Origin: an uncultured Clostridia bacterium
Lineage (GTDB): Bacteria > Bacillota > Clostridia > Oscillospirales > CAG-272
Assembly (NCBI GenBank): GCA_944391815.1
Contig: CALXUV010000027.1
Location: 1 to 62,572 of the forward strand
Length of the DNA: 62,572 bases
Direction: 5' to 3'
Shown here: positions 35,642 through 44,845 of the stretch, piece by piece
Layout: every line of letters starts with the position of its first letter
Numbering within the stretch: position 1 is the first letter of the stretch
The notes under the pieces: generated by a model
What the model saw: only the letters and a program-made list of their open reading frames with translations
Databases searched by the model: none
Told to the model about the DNA's origin: nothing
Translations under genes and position numbers: made by a program

Positions 35642-37960
35642 TTAAAGGTTTCCGGCATCACAAAGCTTGATTTCAACCTCGCTTAAACAATTATTGGCTG
35701 AAAATGCTTTGATTTTGACAATATCATCAGAATTGTCCGGAAGTAAAGCGCAAAGCAAACATCCACGATATGTTTTACAGACGCTGCCTGTATAATCATA
35801 AACGCTTTTGCTGTCTCCGTTTCCGATTCCTATTACCTTAGCACCTGTCGCGGAAACGGTAATTTCCATGTCGTCATCAGGCACAGTTCTTCCTGAAGCG
35901 TCTTTCAGCGAAATTTCGGCGTATATAAGATCGGCTTTTCCGGTAGTTCCGGTCAGATCGGGTTTAATTTCGATACACTCGGTTTTACCCGTTGTTTCAA
36001 GAATATCGGTTCCCGAAATCTTGTCGTTTGTAAATGCAGTTGCTTCGAGTTTTCCGGGTCTGTAATTCAGCTCAAATTCCGCAATTCCTATGTCGCTCGG
36101 CTTTTTTTGACCGATAAGCTCTCCGTTTAACCTGAGCTCACATAAATCGGCAGTGCTGTAAAGGAAAACTTTTGTTTTTGCTCCTTTTTCTGTATAATTC
36201 CAGCTTCTTGAAACGCGGTAAAATCCCCATGCCGACATTGAATATTTTTTTCCGTACTGCGACGGTGATTCAGTTACTATGTAAACGCTTCCGGGGTTAA
36301 TCGCAGCTTTGCGGTAGTATGACTGAGGTGTTTTATTTCCGATTATGTTTATATCTCCGCAGTTTGCCGTATGTTCAGGGAAAGAAGTCAGGGAAGAAGT
36401 TCCGCCTTCTCCGTCAACGGTATGTCCGATACCTGTTTCCCCGAAGTAATCAAGACCTGTCCAGACAAACTCTCCTATAAATCGCGGGTGTTTGTCAAGA
36501 GCTTTTTTTACCCTTACGGCATCAAGCGGAAAGGACTCAGTCATAGCTATCAGTCGTTCCGGGAATATCCTCAGATCCTTTTCAAGACGGTAAAGCAGGT
36601 AATTATAGCCGCAGACGTCGAGACATTCGGCAATAGGAGCGGTTTTTTCGGTAAAATAGTCAAATGCGTCACCTGTGTCATCTCTCGTTCTGATATCGGC
36701 ATCATTGTCGGCAGGACTTTCCCAGAAGGTACAGAGAGCATGAGTTACAGGTCTGCTGCTGTCAAGTTTTTTTATAAGACCGATTATTTCATTGCTTGTG
36801 CGGTAGCCGTAGGAAACTCCGCGTTTGTCCTCGATTTCATTTCCGGTCGACCACATAATGACAGATGGATGGTTACGGTCACGCATTACCGTGGCGGCGG
36901 TGTCTTTTTTGAAGTCAGAGTCAAAATACAGGTGGTAGTCGTACGTTCTTTTCGGCATGCGCCATGCGTCGAAAAGCTCATCTATTACCAGCATTCCGAG
37001 CTTGTCGCACACATCAAGCAGCAGAGAAGACGGCGGATTATGCGCAGTTCTTACGGCGTTGAAACCGGCTTCTTTAAGTATTCTGATTTTTCTTTCCTCA
37101 GCACTTCTGAAAGAGGCGGCGCCGACAATGCCGTTGTCGTGATGGATACAGGCACCGATAAGCTTTACCGGCTTTCCGTTTATCATAAAACCTTTTTCAG
37201 GACTGCATTCTGTTGTGCGGATTCCGAACCCGATATTTTCATTGTCTTCCGAAACGTCTGTTTTGAGAGTAAGGTCAGCATAACTCATGATGGGATTTTC
37301 CGGTGACCATAAACCGGCACCCGACACAGTCGTGTTGAAGCTGAAAGAGTTTTCGCCGCATGTCAGCCATACATGTTTTTCAAATTTTTTGATTTTTTTG
37401 CCATTCTGTGAGATATCAAAGCTTATAACGGCATTTTTCGAGCTTGAGGCGTGTACACTTACAGAGAATGTCAGATACGCCTCGTCGTCTGTGATTTTTA
37501 CGGTAGCAACTGAGGATTTAAGTGGTGTAAAATAATCTTCGTCTGCGGAAAGCAGTTTTACTTCCCGGTAGATTCCAAGACCCGTGTACCATCTTGAAGA
37601 TGGCTGAGCGGTATTATTTACTTTTACCTGTAAAAGGTTATTTTCTTCCGGAATGAAATCATCGCAGTTGCAGATAAACGGTGTGTATCCGTAATGAAGG
37701 CAGGAGAGAAGGTTCCCGTTAAGGCAAATCTCGGCATTGCCCATTATGCCGTCAAAATAAAGAAAGTGATGTTTTTTACCGTCGGAGTTGAAGTTAAGGG
37801 AATAAAGTGCGGATGCTGTTTCAAAAAATCCTTGGTCGGCACCCGTTTGGCTGTCAGCGCACCTTTTGCGTGAAATCATAACATCATGCGGAATTACGGT
37901 TTTTTCGGTTTCATTGCCGGATGAAATCTGCCAGTCTTTGTTCAGAATAGTATTTTTCAT
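35642..37960 (-). CDS. Glycoside hydrolase family 2 (beta-galactosidase-like)
   Basis: This 772-residue GH2 enzyme has an N-terminal sugar-binding domain (GIMGNAEICLNGNLL), an immunoglobulin-like domain, and a TIM barrel with the acid/base glutamate in MWSTGNEIED. The nucleophile glutamate is in FIGEFVWTGLDYFGE. The C-terminal part resembles DUF4982 plus a further Ig-like domain. The ATG at 37960 is preferred; the in-frame ATG at 38059 overlaps the promoter and adds residues unlike GH2. No signal peptide is visible, so it works in the cytoplasm. Beta-glucuronidase or other GH2 activities are alternatives. Confidence 0.92.
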   Translation of the reverse strand: MKNTILNKDWQISSGNETEKTVIPHDVMISRKRCADSQTGADQGFFETASALYSLNFNSDGKKHHFLYFDGIMGNAEICLNGNLLSCLHYGYTPFICNCDDFIPEENNLLQVKVNNTAQPSSRWYTGLGIYREVKLLSADEDYFTPLKSSVATVKITDDEAYLTFSVSVHASSSKNAVISFDISQNGKKIKKFEKHVWLTCGENSFSFNTTVSGAGLWSPENPIMSYADLTLKTDVSEDNENIGFGIRTTECSPEKGFMINGKPVKLIGACIHHDNGIVGAASFRSAEERKIRILKEAGFNAVRTAHNPPSSLLLDVCDKLGMLVIDELFDAWRMPKRTYDYHLYFDSDFKKDTAATVMRDRNHPSVIMWSTGNEIEDKRGVSYGYRTSNEIIGLIKKLDSSRPVTHALCTFWESPADNDADIRTRDDTGDAFDYFTEKTAPIAECLDVCGYNYLLYRLEKDLRIFPERLIAMTESFPLDAVRVKKALDKHPRFIGEFVWTGLDYFGETGIGHTVDGEGGTSSLTSFPEHTANCGDINIIGNKTPQSYYRKAAINPGSVYIVTESPSQYGKKYSMSAWGFYRVSRSWNYTEKGAKTKVFLYSTADLCELRLNGELIGQKKPSDIGIAEFELNYRPGKLEATAFTNDKISGTDILETTGKTECIEIKPDLTGTTGKADLIYAEISLKDASGRTVPDDDMEITVSATGAKVIGIGNGDSKSVYDYTGSVCKTYRGCLLCALLPDNSDDIVKIKAFSANNCLSEVEIKLCDAGNL

Positions 37961-38562
37961 AGCACATCTCACGGTAAATAATTGTAAAAGAAGCTGTTTT
38001 ATTTCAAGTTTTTTCACTTGTTCCGACAATATAATATACGAAATACTCTGAATAATCAAGAGTTTTTTAGTATTTCCGAAACATTTTTAATTCAAGACAA
38101 CGATTCTTCAGCACATAGCATAAGTTTGTAATAAATGAAAGAGTGGATAAATATAATTGTAGTAAAATCATGAGGGGTAAGCTGAAAAATATGTCGGTAT
38201 AATTGCCGGAAGCGTGTCAGGGTTAAATTAAAAGGATTAACTGACAGCGTGAAAAGGAAAGGTTTAATTTAAAAAGCTGACTGACCTGAATGGAAAAGAA
38301 CAGTTTTTATTTGAAAAATATTAAATAAAACTGACGTAAAAGCTCGGGTTCAGATCTGAAAAAATTTAATTACGCTGTCAGAAAATCTTTCAGTTTAAGA
38401 AAATAAAGTTGCTTATGAAATAATTCGGTAAGATTTGAAGAAACAAAGCTTCGGAAGATAATAAGTGCTTAAGAGCAAAAGATTAACCTTACTTAACGAA
38501 AAAATGTCTGTAAAAACTTTATAAACCGCAGTCAAAGATTGGATTATTTGTATAAAAGCGTG
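37961..38562. other. Intergenic region upstream of the GH2 and feo genes
   Basis: This is the divergent space between the GH2 and feo units. It contains the GH2 promoter near 38031-38059 and, from about 38100 to 38560, AT-rich sequence without gene, hairpin terminator or repeat I can support. The feo control elements start at 38563. Confidence 0.5.
38031..38059 (-). promoter_or_regulatory. Sigma-A-type promoter of the GH2 gene
   Basis: On the minus strand TTGATT (38059-38054), a 17-base spacer and TATTAT (38036-38031), about 71 bases before the chosen ATG. An imperfect inverted repeat ACTCT...AGAGT (about 38045-38063) covers the -35 and could be an operator. Confidence 0.65.
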
Positions 38563-38578
38563 GTTAGCTAAAGCTAAC
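38563..38578. promoter_or_regulatory. Feo inverted repeat 1
   Basis: GTTAGC-TAAA-GCTAAC, perfect 6-base arms, 44 bases upstream of the feoA -35. It is the best-conserved of three copies with identical 16-base geometry. It resembles the GTTAG/CTAAC content of DtxR-family iron boxes, which suggests metal-dependent control. Confidence 0.75.
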
Positions 38579-38621
38579 TATTTGTGCTTTAACACAAAAT
38601 TCTGTAAAATCTGAAAAAATG

Positions 38622-38650
38622 TTGACAAATCGGATAAAATAGAGTATACT
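38622..38650 (+). promoter_or_regulatory. Sigma-A-type promoter of feoA
   Basis: A perfect TTGACA (38622-38627), a 17-base spacer and TATACT (38645-38650). An inverted repeat follows seven bases after the -10, over the expected start point. Confidence 0.88.
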
Positions 38651-38657
38651 GATAACA

Positions 38658-38673
38658 GTTAGCAGAGACTAAC
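38658..38673. promoter_or_regulatory. Feo inverted repeat 2 over the transcription start
   Basis: GTTAGC-AGAG-ACTAAC (one arm mismatch) lies directly downstream of the feoA -10. A bound repressor there would block initiation. Confidence 0.75.
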
Positions 38674-38703
38674 CCGCAAATCAAAACCAAAGGGAGTTAT
38701 GTG

Positions 38704-38916
38704 ATGAATCTCAGTGAAGCAGTTGAGGGAAAGGAATACATAATAAAGAGCATTGAAACAGGCGACGAGGAGCTTGACGCTTTTTTGTTTTCTCTCGGAT
38801 GCTATAAAGATCAGCCGATAACGGTAGTGTCACATAAAAAGGGCGGTTGCGTGGTCTCTATAAAGGAAAGCAGATACAACATTGATTCAGAACTGGCTAA
38901 GGCGATAAAAATCTGA
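38704..38916 (+). CDS. feoA: Ferrous iron transport accessory protein FeoA
   Basis: This 70-residue SH3-like protein works with FeoB. The ATG at 38704 is chosen because AGGGAG lies seven bases before it; the in-frame GTG at 38701 is less likely. The pattern EYIIKSIETGDEELDAFLFSLGC followed by PITVVSHKKGGCVVSIKESRYNID (read in parts) fits FeoA, including the compact beta-strand core. It lies behind the iron-type operators and precedes feoB by about 205 bases. Confidence 0.9.
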   Translation: MNLSEAVEGKEYIIKSIETGDEELDAFLFSLGCYKDQPITVVSHKKGGCVVSIKESRYNIDSELAKAIKI

Positions 38917-38957
38917 AAAAATCAGAATGCTGAACGCCGGTTGTTTTTTGCTTCTCG

Positions 38958-38973
38958 GTTAGCGTAGGCTAAC
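38958..38973. promoter_or_regulatory. Feo inverted repeat 3, between feoA and feoB
   Basis: GTTAGC-GTAG-GCTAAC, perfect 6-base arms, 42 bases after the feoA stop. No clear promoter overlaps it. It may be an extra regulator site for looping or an internal roadblock. Confidence 0.75.
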
Positions 38974-39121
38974 TTGTTTAAGGATCACAGTAAACAGCGT
39001 AAAAAATTCGGATAGCTTAAACCGTTTACAGTCGGATAAGCGGAAAAAACCGGCGGAGGATGTGTTTTCAGCCGGTCTAAATAAAGTAAGCAAAAAAAGA
39101 AATAAATACAAGGAGAAAAAA

Positions 39122-41137
39122 ATGAAAATTGCTTTAACGGGAAATCCGAACTGCGGGAAAACAACAATGTTCAACGCACTTACCGGAAGAAGCGAAAAGG
39201 TTGGTAACTGGGCGGGAGTTACCGTCGAAAAAAAGATGTATCCGGTAAAGAAGAGCTATACCGGAGGTTATGCCGAGGTGATAGCGGTTGACCTTCCGGG
39301 AGCGTATTCAATGTCTCCGTTTACCTCGGAGGAGAGCATAACGAGCAGTTATGTGACAGGTGAAAAACCGGATGTAATAGTCAATATAGTTGACGCAACC
39401 AATCTGAGCAGAAGTCTGTTTTTCACCACGCAGCTTCTGGAGCTCGGCATACCGGTCGTTGTTGCGCTTAATAAAAGCGACATAAACGAAAAGAAGGAAA
39501 CCGAGATAAACGAAAGGCTGCTTTCGGAAAAACTCGGCTGTCCGGTAATCAAAACCGTTTCGGTTTCGTCAAAGGGACTCAGAGATGTCATCAATGCGGC
39601 AACAGCGGCGGCAGGCAAGTCGCAAAAAGCACCGTTTACTGTACACATAAATGACATCACGGATAAAAAGCAGGTACAGGAGGCTGACCGACTCAGATTT
39701 GAATTTGTCGGAAAAATAGTTGCAGAAGTTGAAACCCGTAAGGTATTTACAAAGGATAAAAACCTCGGAGATAAAATCGATGCGGTTCTTACCAACAAGT
39801 GGCTCGGACTTCCGATATTTGCTCTTGTCATGTTCCTTGTTTTCGGCATATCCCAGGCTTGGGTGGGGCCGCTTATAGCCGATTTTCTCGTATTGGGAAT
39901 AGAAACTTTCCAGGGTTTTGTCGGAACGCTTCTTGAGGACGCAAACCCCATACTTTCCGCAATTCTTGTCGACGGAATAATAGGCGGAGTAGGAGCCGTT
40001 ATAGGATTTCTTCCGCTTGTTATGGTAATGTATTTCCTTATCGCAGTACTTGAAGACTGCGGCTATATGGCAAGGGCAACAGTCGTTCTTGATCCGATAT
40101 TCAAAAAAGTAGGACTATCCGGAAAATCGGTAATTCCTTTTGTTATAGGAACCGGTTGCGCAATACCCGGAATAATGGCTTGCAGAACGATAAGAAACGA
40201 GCGTGAACGCAGAACGACGGCAATGCTTACACCCTTTATGCCGTGCGGCGCGAAACTTCCGGTTATAGCGTTGTTTGCAGGAGTGTTTTTTGCGGATTCG
40301 GTATGGGTAGGCACTCTTATGTACTTTGTCGGAATATTCCTTATTTTCCTGGGAGCGCTGCTTGTAAACAGAATAGCCGGTTACAAACACAGAAAATCTT
40401 ATTTCATTATAGAACTTCCCGAGTACAAAAAACCGTCGGTAAAACAGGCATTCTTTTCAATGCTGATGAGAGGTAAGGCATACATTATCAAAGCCGGAAC
40501 GATCATACTCGTATGCAACATGGTGGTACAGATAATGCAGAGCTTTACCTGGAGCTTTACTCCCGTGGGAGAAGGTCAGGCATCTGAATCAATACTTGCT
40601 TCAGTGGCGACTCCGTTTGCGTTCCTGCTTATTCCGCTGGGATTCGGTGTCTGGCAGATGGCTGCTGCGGCGATAACAGGATTTATAGCAAAGGAAAATG
40701 TCGTCGGAACTCTCGCCGTTTGCTATGGAGTTACAAATTTCATAAACGTTGACGATCTGGTGCTTGAAAGCGGAGCCGCCGAGGTTGCGGCAATTTTCGG
40801 GATAACAAAGGTTGCGGCGCTCGCCTGCCTTATGTTCAATCTGTTCACACCGCCCTGTTTTGCGGCGATAGGTGCAATGAACGCCGAAATCAAGGACAAA
40901 AAATGGCTTTTCGGAGGAATAGCGTTGCAGCTTGCGACAGGATACAGTGTTGCGTTTGCCGTATATCAGTTAGGAACTCTAATCACTGAGGGAAGACTTG
41001 GCAGCGGTTTTGTCCCCGGACTTATAGCCGTTTGTCTTATGGCGGCGGCAATAATATTCGTTATCAGGAGAAACGATATTCATTTCCGTGAAAAATACGG
41101 TGTGGCTCCGAAAGCCGGAAACGCTCTCAAATCTTAA
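39122..41137 (+). CDS. feoB: Ferrous iron transporter FeoB
   Basis: FeoB is the inner-membrane Fe(II) transporter with a cytoplasmic G-domain. The ATG at 39122 follows AAGGAGAAAA, giving 671 residues. G1 is GNPNCGKTT (7-15), G3 DLPGAYS, G4 NKSD. The membrane part holds the two gate regions with PFVIGTGCAIPGIMACR near 340 and MLTPFMPCGAKLPV near 375. The C-terminus is basic and short. It is co-regulated with feoA and followed by the small Cys-rich protein. Confidence 0.96.
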   Translation: MKIALTGNPNCGKTTMFNALTGRSEKVGNWAGVTVEKKMYPVKKSYTGGYAEVIAVDLPGAYSMSPFTSEESITSSYVTGEKPDVIVNIVDATNLSRSLFFTTQLLELGIPVVVALNKSDINEKKETEINERLLSEKLGCPVIKTVSVSSKGLRDVINAATAAAGKSQKAPFTVHINDITDKKQVQEADRLRFEFVGKIVAEVETRKVFTKDKNLGDKIDAVLTNKWLGLPIFALVMFLVFGISQAWVGPLIADFLVLGIETFQGFVGTLLEDANPILSAILVDGIIGGVGAVIGFLPLVMVMYFLIAVLEDCGYMARATVVLDPIFKKVGLSGKSVIPFVIGTGCAIPGIMACRTIRNERERRTTAMLTPFMPCGAKLPVIALFAGVFFADSVWVGTLMYFVGIFLIFLGALLVNRIAGYKHRKSYFIIELPEYKKPSVKQAFFSMLMRGKAYIIKAGTIILVCNMVVQIMQSFTWSFTPVGEGQASESILASVATPFAFLLIPLGFGVWQMAAAAITGFIAKENVVGTLAVCYGVTNFINVDDLVLESGAAEVAAIFGITKVAALACLMFNLFTPPCFAAIGAMNAEIKDKKWLFGGIALQLATGYSVAFAVYQLGTLITEGRLGSGFVPGLIAVCLMAAAIIFVIRRNDIHFREKYGVAPKAGNALKS

Positions 41138-41431
41138 AACAAACACCTGAACATAGGATAAAAATCCGGGATACAAGGATTTTCAGAAAAAATTTCTAGT
41201 CCGGAAAAATCCGAAATATCAGTACTGAATTTTACTGAAAGTGGGATAAAACTGAAAAATTCGAAATAAGTCAGCTTTTTTGTCAGATTAAAAACAGAAA
41301 TATTTTTAAAATACCATCTTAAAAAAATAATCTGAAAATCGATCTCAGGCTGACCAAAGCAGAATCAAAACAGATTTAACATCCGGCAGATTTCACGTCC
41401 TGAAAAAGCCGGAAGAGGCAGAAGGAGGAAA
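41138..41431. other. Gap between feoB and the Cys-rich membrane gene
   Basis: 294 AT-rich bases. AAAATCC...GGATTTT (41161-41183) is a small hairpin soon after the feoB stop, without a strong T-run. No gene is seen. Confidence 0.45.
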
Positions 41432-41605
41432 ATGAAAAACTTAATAATTGCGGCTGTGCTTGTCGCGGTGGCAGGATTAGCTTTATTTTACATTTTGCGT
41501 GCAAAAAAGAGAGGGCAGAAATGTATCGGTTGCCCCTATTCCGGAAAGTGCGGCAGTAAAAACTGCGGTTGCGGCACGCAAAGTAAAGAAGATGGGAATA
41601 GTTAA
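41432..41605 (+). CDS. FeoB-associated Cys-rich membrane protein
   Basis: This 57-residue protein follows GAAGGAGGAA. One N-terminal membrane helix (IIAAVLVAVAGLALFYIL) precedes a basic turn and a cysteine-rich tail containing CIGCPYSGKCGSKNCGCG. This matches the small FeoB-associated Cys-rich membrane family found after feoB in Bacillota. The cysteines probably bind metal, maybe iron on the cytoplasmic side. It ends right before a strong terminator. Confidence 0.88.
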   Translation: MKNLIIAAVLVAVAGLALFYILRAKKRGQKCIGCPYSGKCGSKNCGCGTQSKEDGNS

Positions 41606-41619
41606 TTAAGATAATAGTA

Positions 41620-41663
41620 AAAACCGGCAAAAGCGAATTTTGTTTGACGCTTTTGCCGGTTTT
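41620..41663. terminator. Terminator at the end of the feo unit
   Basis: AAAACCGGCAAAAGCG (41620-41635) pairs with CGCTTTTGCCGGTTTT (41648-41663). The symmetry allows use from both strands, also serving the opposing minus-strand flippase gene. Confidence 0.92.
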
Positions 41664-41741
41664 CTGCATCGTTTAACTGTTAAGCAGTGCAAAATCGGTC
41701 AGCAGTGTATAGCTAAGAGATTTGAAGAACTTATAAAAATA

Positions 41742-43391
41742 TCAGTTGTCTTTTTTTGAAACCAGAAATGAAAGCAGCGGCACTTTTTCAATAATTCTGT
41801 CAAGCTTCGGAATAAGAGCCGTATCCGAACGGTTGACTGCGCCCAGCAGTATCAAAAAGATTCCGTAAACAACAGCAGCCGTAAAAATTGATAAAAGTGT
41901 TATCAGCCTGCTCTCTCCTGAAAAGCGGACTGCAATTCCGTAGACAGCAATAGCAGACGCTCCGCATAGCAGTGCAGAAAGCAGCGGTCTTATAAATATT
42001 TTCAGTGCCGAGAATTTTACCTTTGCGTATCTTGCGATAAAGTAAAAATTCAGTGCCGTGATTGTCAGATAGAAAAGAAAAGTGCTTATGGGTGAGGCGT
42101 AAATACCGAGGTAACCGTCACCGACCTTAACTGCCGGGAGAAGATATGCCGAAACGGCTTTTACTGCGGCTCCGGCAATCATCGAGTAGACAGAGTATTT
42201 CTGTTTTCGGAAAGACTGCAAAACTCCGTTTGTTACCGCCATAACGCCGATAAGGAAAACCGACGGTGCAAGAACCGAAAGGAGCGGAGCTGCCATTTCG
42301 GCATTTGCTTTACTTTCAAATATCAGAGAAAGAACCGGATAGCTCATCAGAGCGAGCCCGACAGTGCAGGGCAGCGATATTATAGCCGACAGTTTCAGAC
42401 TTTTATTTAAAAGCAGAGAGATTTTTTTGTCGTTACCGCACGCTACGGCAGAGCACAGCGCAGGAATAAGGGCACTGACTATCGGATATATAAGAACCGG
42501 CGGCAGATTGAAAAGAGTCACGCAGTAAGCCGTATAGTTTCCGTAAACGGCAACTGCCGCCTCTTTTGCAAATCCAATATCTTGCAGACGTCGCATAACG
42601 ATGAGAGTATCTATCATCGACGACATGCTCAGTAGTGAAGAAGAAAGCATTACCGGCAGTGCAACCTTGAAAAAAGATGCGAGCATAGCCTTGCTTTTTA
42701 TTTCCTCCGGAGCATGAAAATCAGCTGTTTTCTCCCTACGCAGACATCCTGAAAGCAGTGCGGAAAGAGCAAGAAAAACTGCGCCGAAAATAACGCCGAC
42801 GGTAACGCCGAATATTGCGTAAGCGGCAACCCTGTAAATCGGATAACCTTTTTTTAAGGCATACATACCGAGAGCTATACCGACGCATAGTTTAAGAAGA
42901 GATTCGATAATTTCCGAAACCGCGGTCGGAACCATATTTCTCTGTCCCTGAAAATAACCCCGTACCGTGCTTGAAATACATACGAAAAACAGAGCCGGAG
43001 AAATAGCCATGATGCAGAGAAAAGAGAGGTCGGCGGCAATAAATTCTGCAAGGTTTCTGCTGAAAACAAGCATAGCTAAGGAAGCTAACAGTCCGAAGGC
43101 AGAGAACACCGAAATTGTAAGACGGAAGAGTTTTTTTGCGGCGGCGGGGTTGTTTTTTGCGTTATACTCCGACACAAGAATCGAAAGCGCAACCGGCACC
43201 CCTGCTGTTGAAAGCATATAAAGCCAAGTGTATATCTGATACGCTGTGTTAAAATAACCCATGCCCTCGTTTCCGAGCATGTTGGTAAGGGGGATTTTGA
43301 AAACAAGTCCGATAATTTTAGTTATCAGATTTGCGCACGTCAAAACAATAACCCCGGTCAGAAAGACCTGTTTTTTTGCTTTTTCCCGCAT
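41742..43391 (-). CDS. MATE/Wzx-like polysaccharide flippase family membrane protein (SpoVB/MurJ-like)
   Basis: This 549-residue protein has about fourteen membrane helices and opens KQVFLTGVIVLTCANLITKIIGLVFKIPLTNMLGNEGMGYF (in parts), the hallmark of the SpoVB-type oligosaccharide flippases. The internal start at 43391 is chosen because AGAGGAGGATTTT precedes it. Such proteins move lipid-linked precursors for cell wall, capsule or spore cortex; SpoVB or a MurJ-type function is most likely in a spore former, but which one cannot be told. Confidence 0.88.
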   Translation of the reverse strand: MREKAKKQVFLTGVIVLTCANLITKIIGLVFKIPLTNMLGNEGMGYFNTAYQIYTWLYMLSTAGVPVALSILVSEYNAKNNPAAAKKLFRLTISVFSAFGLLASLAMLVFSRNLAEFIAADLSFLCIMAISPALFFVCISSTVRGYFQGQRNMVPTAVSEIIESLLKLCVGIALGMYALKKGYPIYRVAAYAIFGVTVGVIFGAVFLALSALLSGCLRREKTADFHAPEEIKSKAMLASFFKVALPVMLSSSLLSMSSMIDTLIVMRRLQDIGFAKEAAVAVYGNYTAYCVTLFNLPPVLIYPIVSALIPALCSAVACGNDKKISLLLNKSLKLSAIISLPCTVGLALMSYPVLSLIFESKANAEMAAPLLSVLAPSVFLIGVMAVTNGVLQSFRKQKYSVYSMIAGAAVKAVSAYLLPAVKVGDGYLGIYASPISTFLFYLTITALNFYFIARYAKVKFSALKIFIRPLLSALLCGASAIAVYGIAVRFSGESRLITLLSIFTAAVVYGIFLILLGAVNRSDTALIPKLDRIIEKVPLLSFLVSKKDN

Positions 43392-43498
43392 AAAATCCTC
43401 CTCTTTTAACATTTTTGATCTGTAATATACGGCAAGCGGCATACGCTTATAAAATAGTGTATGCCGTTTGATTTTAAAATATTAATTTAAGCCGGAAT

Positions 43499-44680
43499 TT
43501 AACCGAGTACTTTTTTCAGAATTGAAAGTCCTTTGTCGATTTCTTCATATGTAATGGTAAGCGGCGGCAGGAAACGCAGAACATCCTTACCGGCTGTCAG
43601 AACCATAAGTCCCTCGGCAAGACATTTTTTTGCAAGTTCTTTGTGTGAACCGTTGACTTTTACCCCTATCATCAGTCCCTTACCTCTGATTTCGACGACT
43701 GCGGGTAACTTCATTGCGGATATTTCTGAAACAATGTACTTACCTTTTTCTGCTACCGAGGCAAGAAATTCAGGTTTTGATACCGTGTCCATAACCACAC
43801 ATGCGCCTGCACATACAGCCGGGTTGCCTCCGAAAGTTGAGCCGTGGTCGCCCGGGTGGAAAACGTCGGCACATTTTTCACCGAGTACGCAGCATCCTAT
43901 CGGCAGACCTGCGCCGAGACCTTTCGCAAGAGTGAAGATGTCAGGCTTAACTCCGATATTTTCAAATGCGTAAAGAGAACCGGTACGGGCTATGCCGGTC
44001 TGAACCTCGTCAAAAATAAGCAGGATGTCGTTTTCGTCGCATAGCTTTCTGACTTCTGAGAGAAATTCCGTGTCGATTACGTTTACTCCGCCCTCTCCCT
44101 GAATCACCTCGCACATAACAGCGCAAACCGAACTGTCTGACAACAATTTTTTCAGCGTTTCGGTTTCGCCGGCTCTCAGGTACTCAAAGCCATCGGTAAA
44201 CGGGAAGAAATAGTTGTGGAATACCTCCTGACCTGTCGCCGACAGCGTCGTTATCGTTCTGCCGTGGAATGAGTCGATAAGGGTTATTATTTTGCTTCTG
44301 CCTTTACCGTATTTGTCGAAGCTGTATTTACGTGCGGTTTTTATTGCCGCTTCATTGGCTTCTCCGCCGCTGTTTGAAAAGATGACCTTTTTCATTTTTG
44401 ATGATTTTACAATCTTTTCGGCAAGCACGGCGCTTGGAGCGGAATAGTAGTAGTTTGAAATGTGCTGGATTTTTCCGAGCTGATCTGTTACTGCCTTTAT
44501 CCATTCTTGCGGTGCAATACCGAGAGAATTGACGCCTATTCCGGCTGTAAAGTCGATATATTCCTTGCCCTGAACATCGGTAAGGGTAGCATTTTTTCCG
44601 TAAGCGGGGCAAAGTGGGAGTCTTCCGTAGGTGGAAGCGATATATTCCCCGTCAAGATTTTTTATTTCGGTTTCATTCAT
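43499..44680 (-). CDS. argD: Acetylornithine aminotransferase
   Basis: ArgD transfers an amino group to N-acetylglutamate semialdehyde with PLP. The 393-residue protein starts at 44680, where GGAGGTATTTACA precedes the ATG. FTAGIGVNSLGI, FSNSGGEANEAAIKTAR and the PLP motif DEVQTGIARTG with FTLAKGLGAGLPIG (Lys near 250) are normal for the family. It is the last of the arginine genes on the minus strand. Confidence 0.95.
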   Translation of the reverse strand: MNETEIKNLDGEYIASTYGRLPLCPAYGKNATLTDVQGKEYIDFTAGIGVNSLGIAPQEWIKAVTDQLGKIQHISNYYYSAPSAVLAEKIVKSSKMKKVIFSNSGGEANEAAIKTARKYSFDKYGKGRSKIITLIDSFHGRTITTLSATGQEVFHNYFFPFTDGFEYLRAGETETLKKLLSDSSVCAVMCEVIQGEGGVNVIDTEFLSEVRKLCDENDILLIFDEVQTGIARTGSLYAFENIGVKPDIFTLAKGLGAGLPIGCCVLGEKCADVFHPGDHGSTFGGNPAVCAGACVVMDTVSKPEFLASVAEKGKYIVSEISAMKLPAVVEIRGKGLMIGVKVNGSHKELAKKCLAEGLMVLTAGKDVLRFLPPLTITYEEIDKGLSILKKVLG

Positions 44681-44845
44681 TGTAAATACCTCCGGAAGTA
44701 AGAGCGATAAATAATAGTTTGTTTCAGAACAGTTATGCAAAAATCATTTCAGTGCGTAATGCAGTAATTATTTCAGCATAAATATTTAAAATTTATTTTT
44801 CAAACGAAATGTTTTTTCTTTGTGCTTTTCTCAGTTTATATGTTT

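Noticed and set aside
36371-37306. 311-codon plus-strand open frame over the GH2 gene
   Set aside because: Antisense shadow of the GH2 coding region, with atypical composition and no ribosome site.
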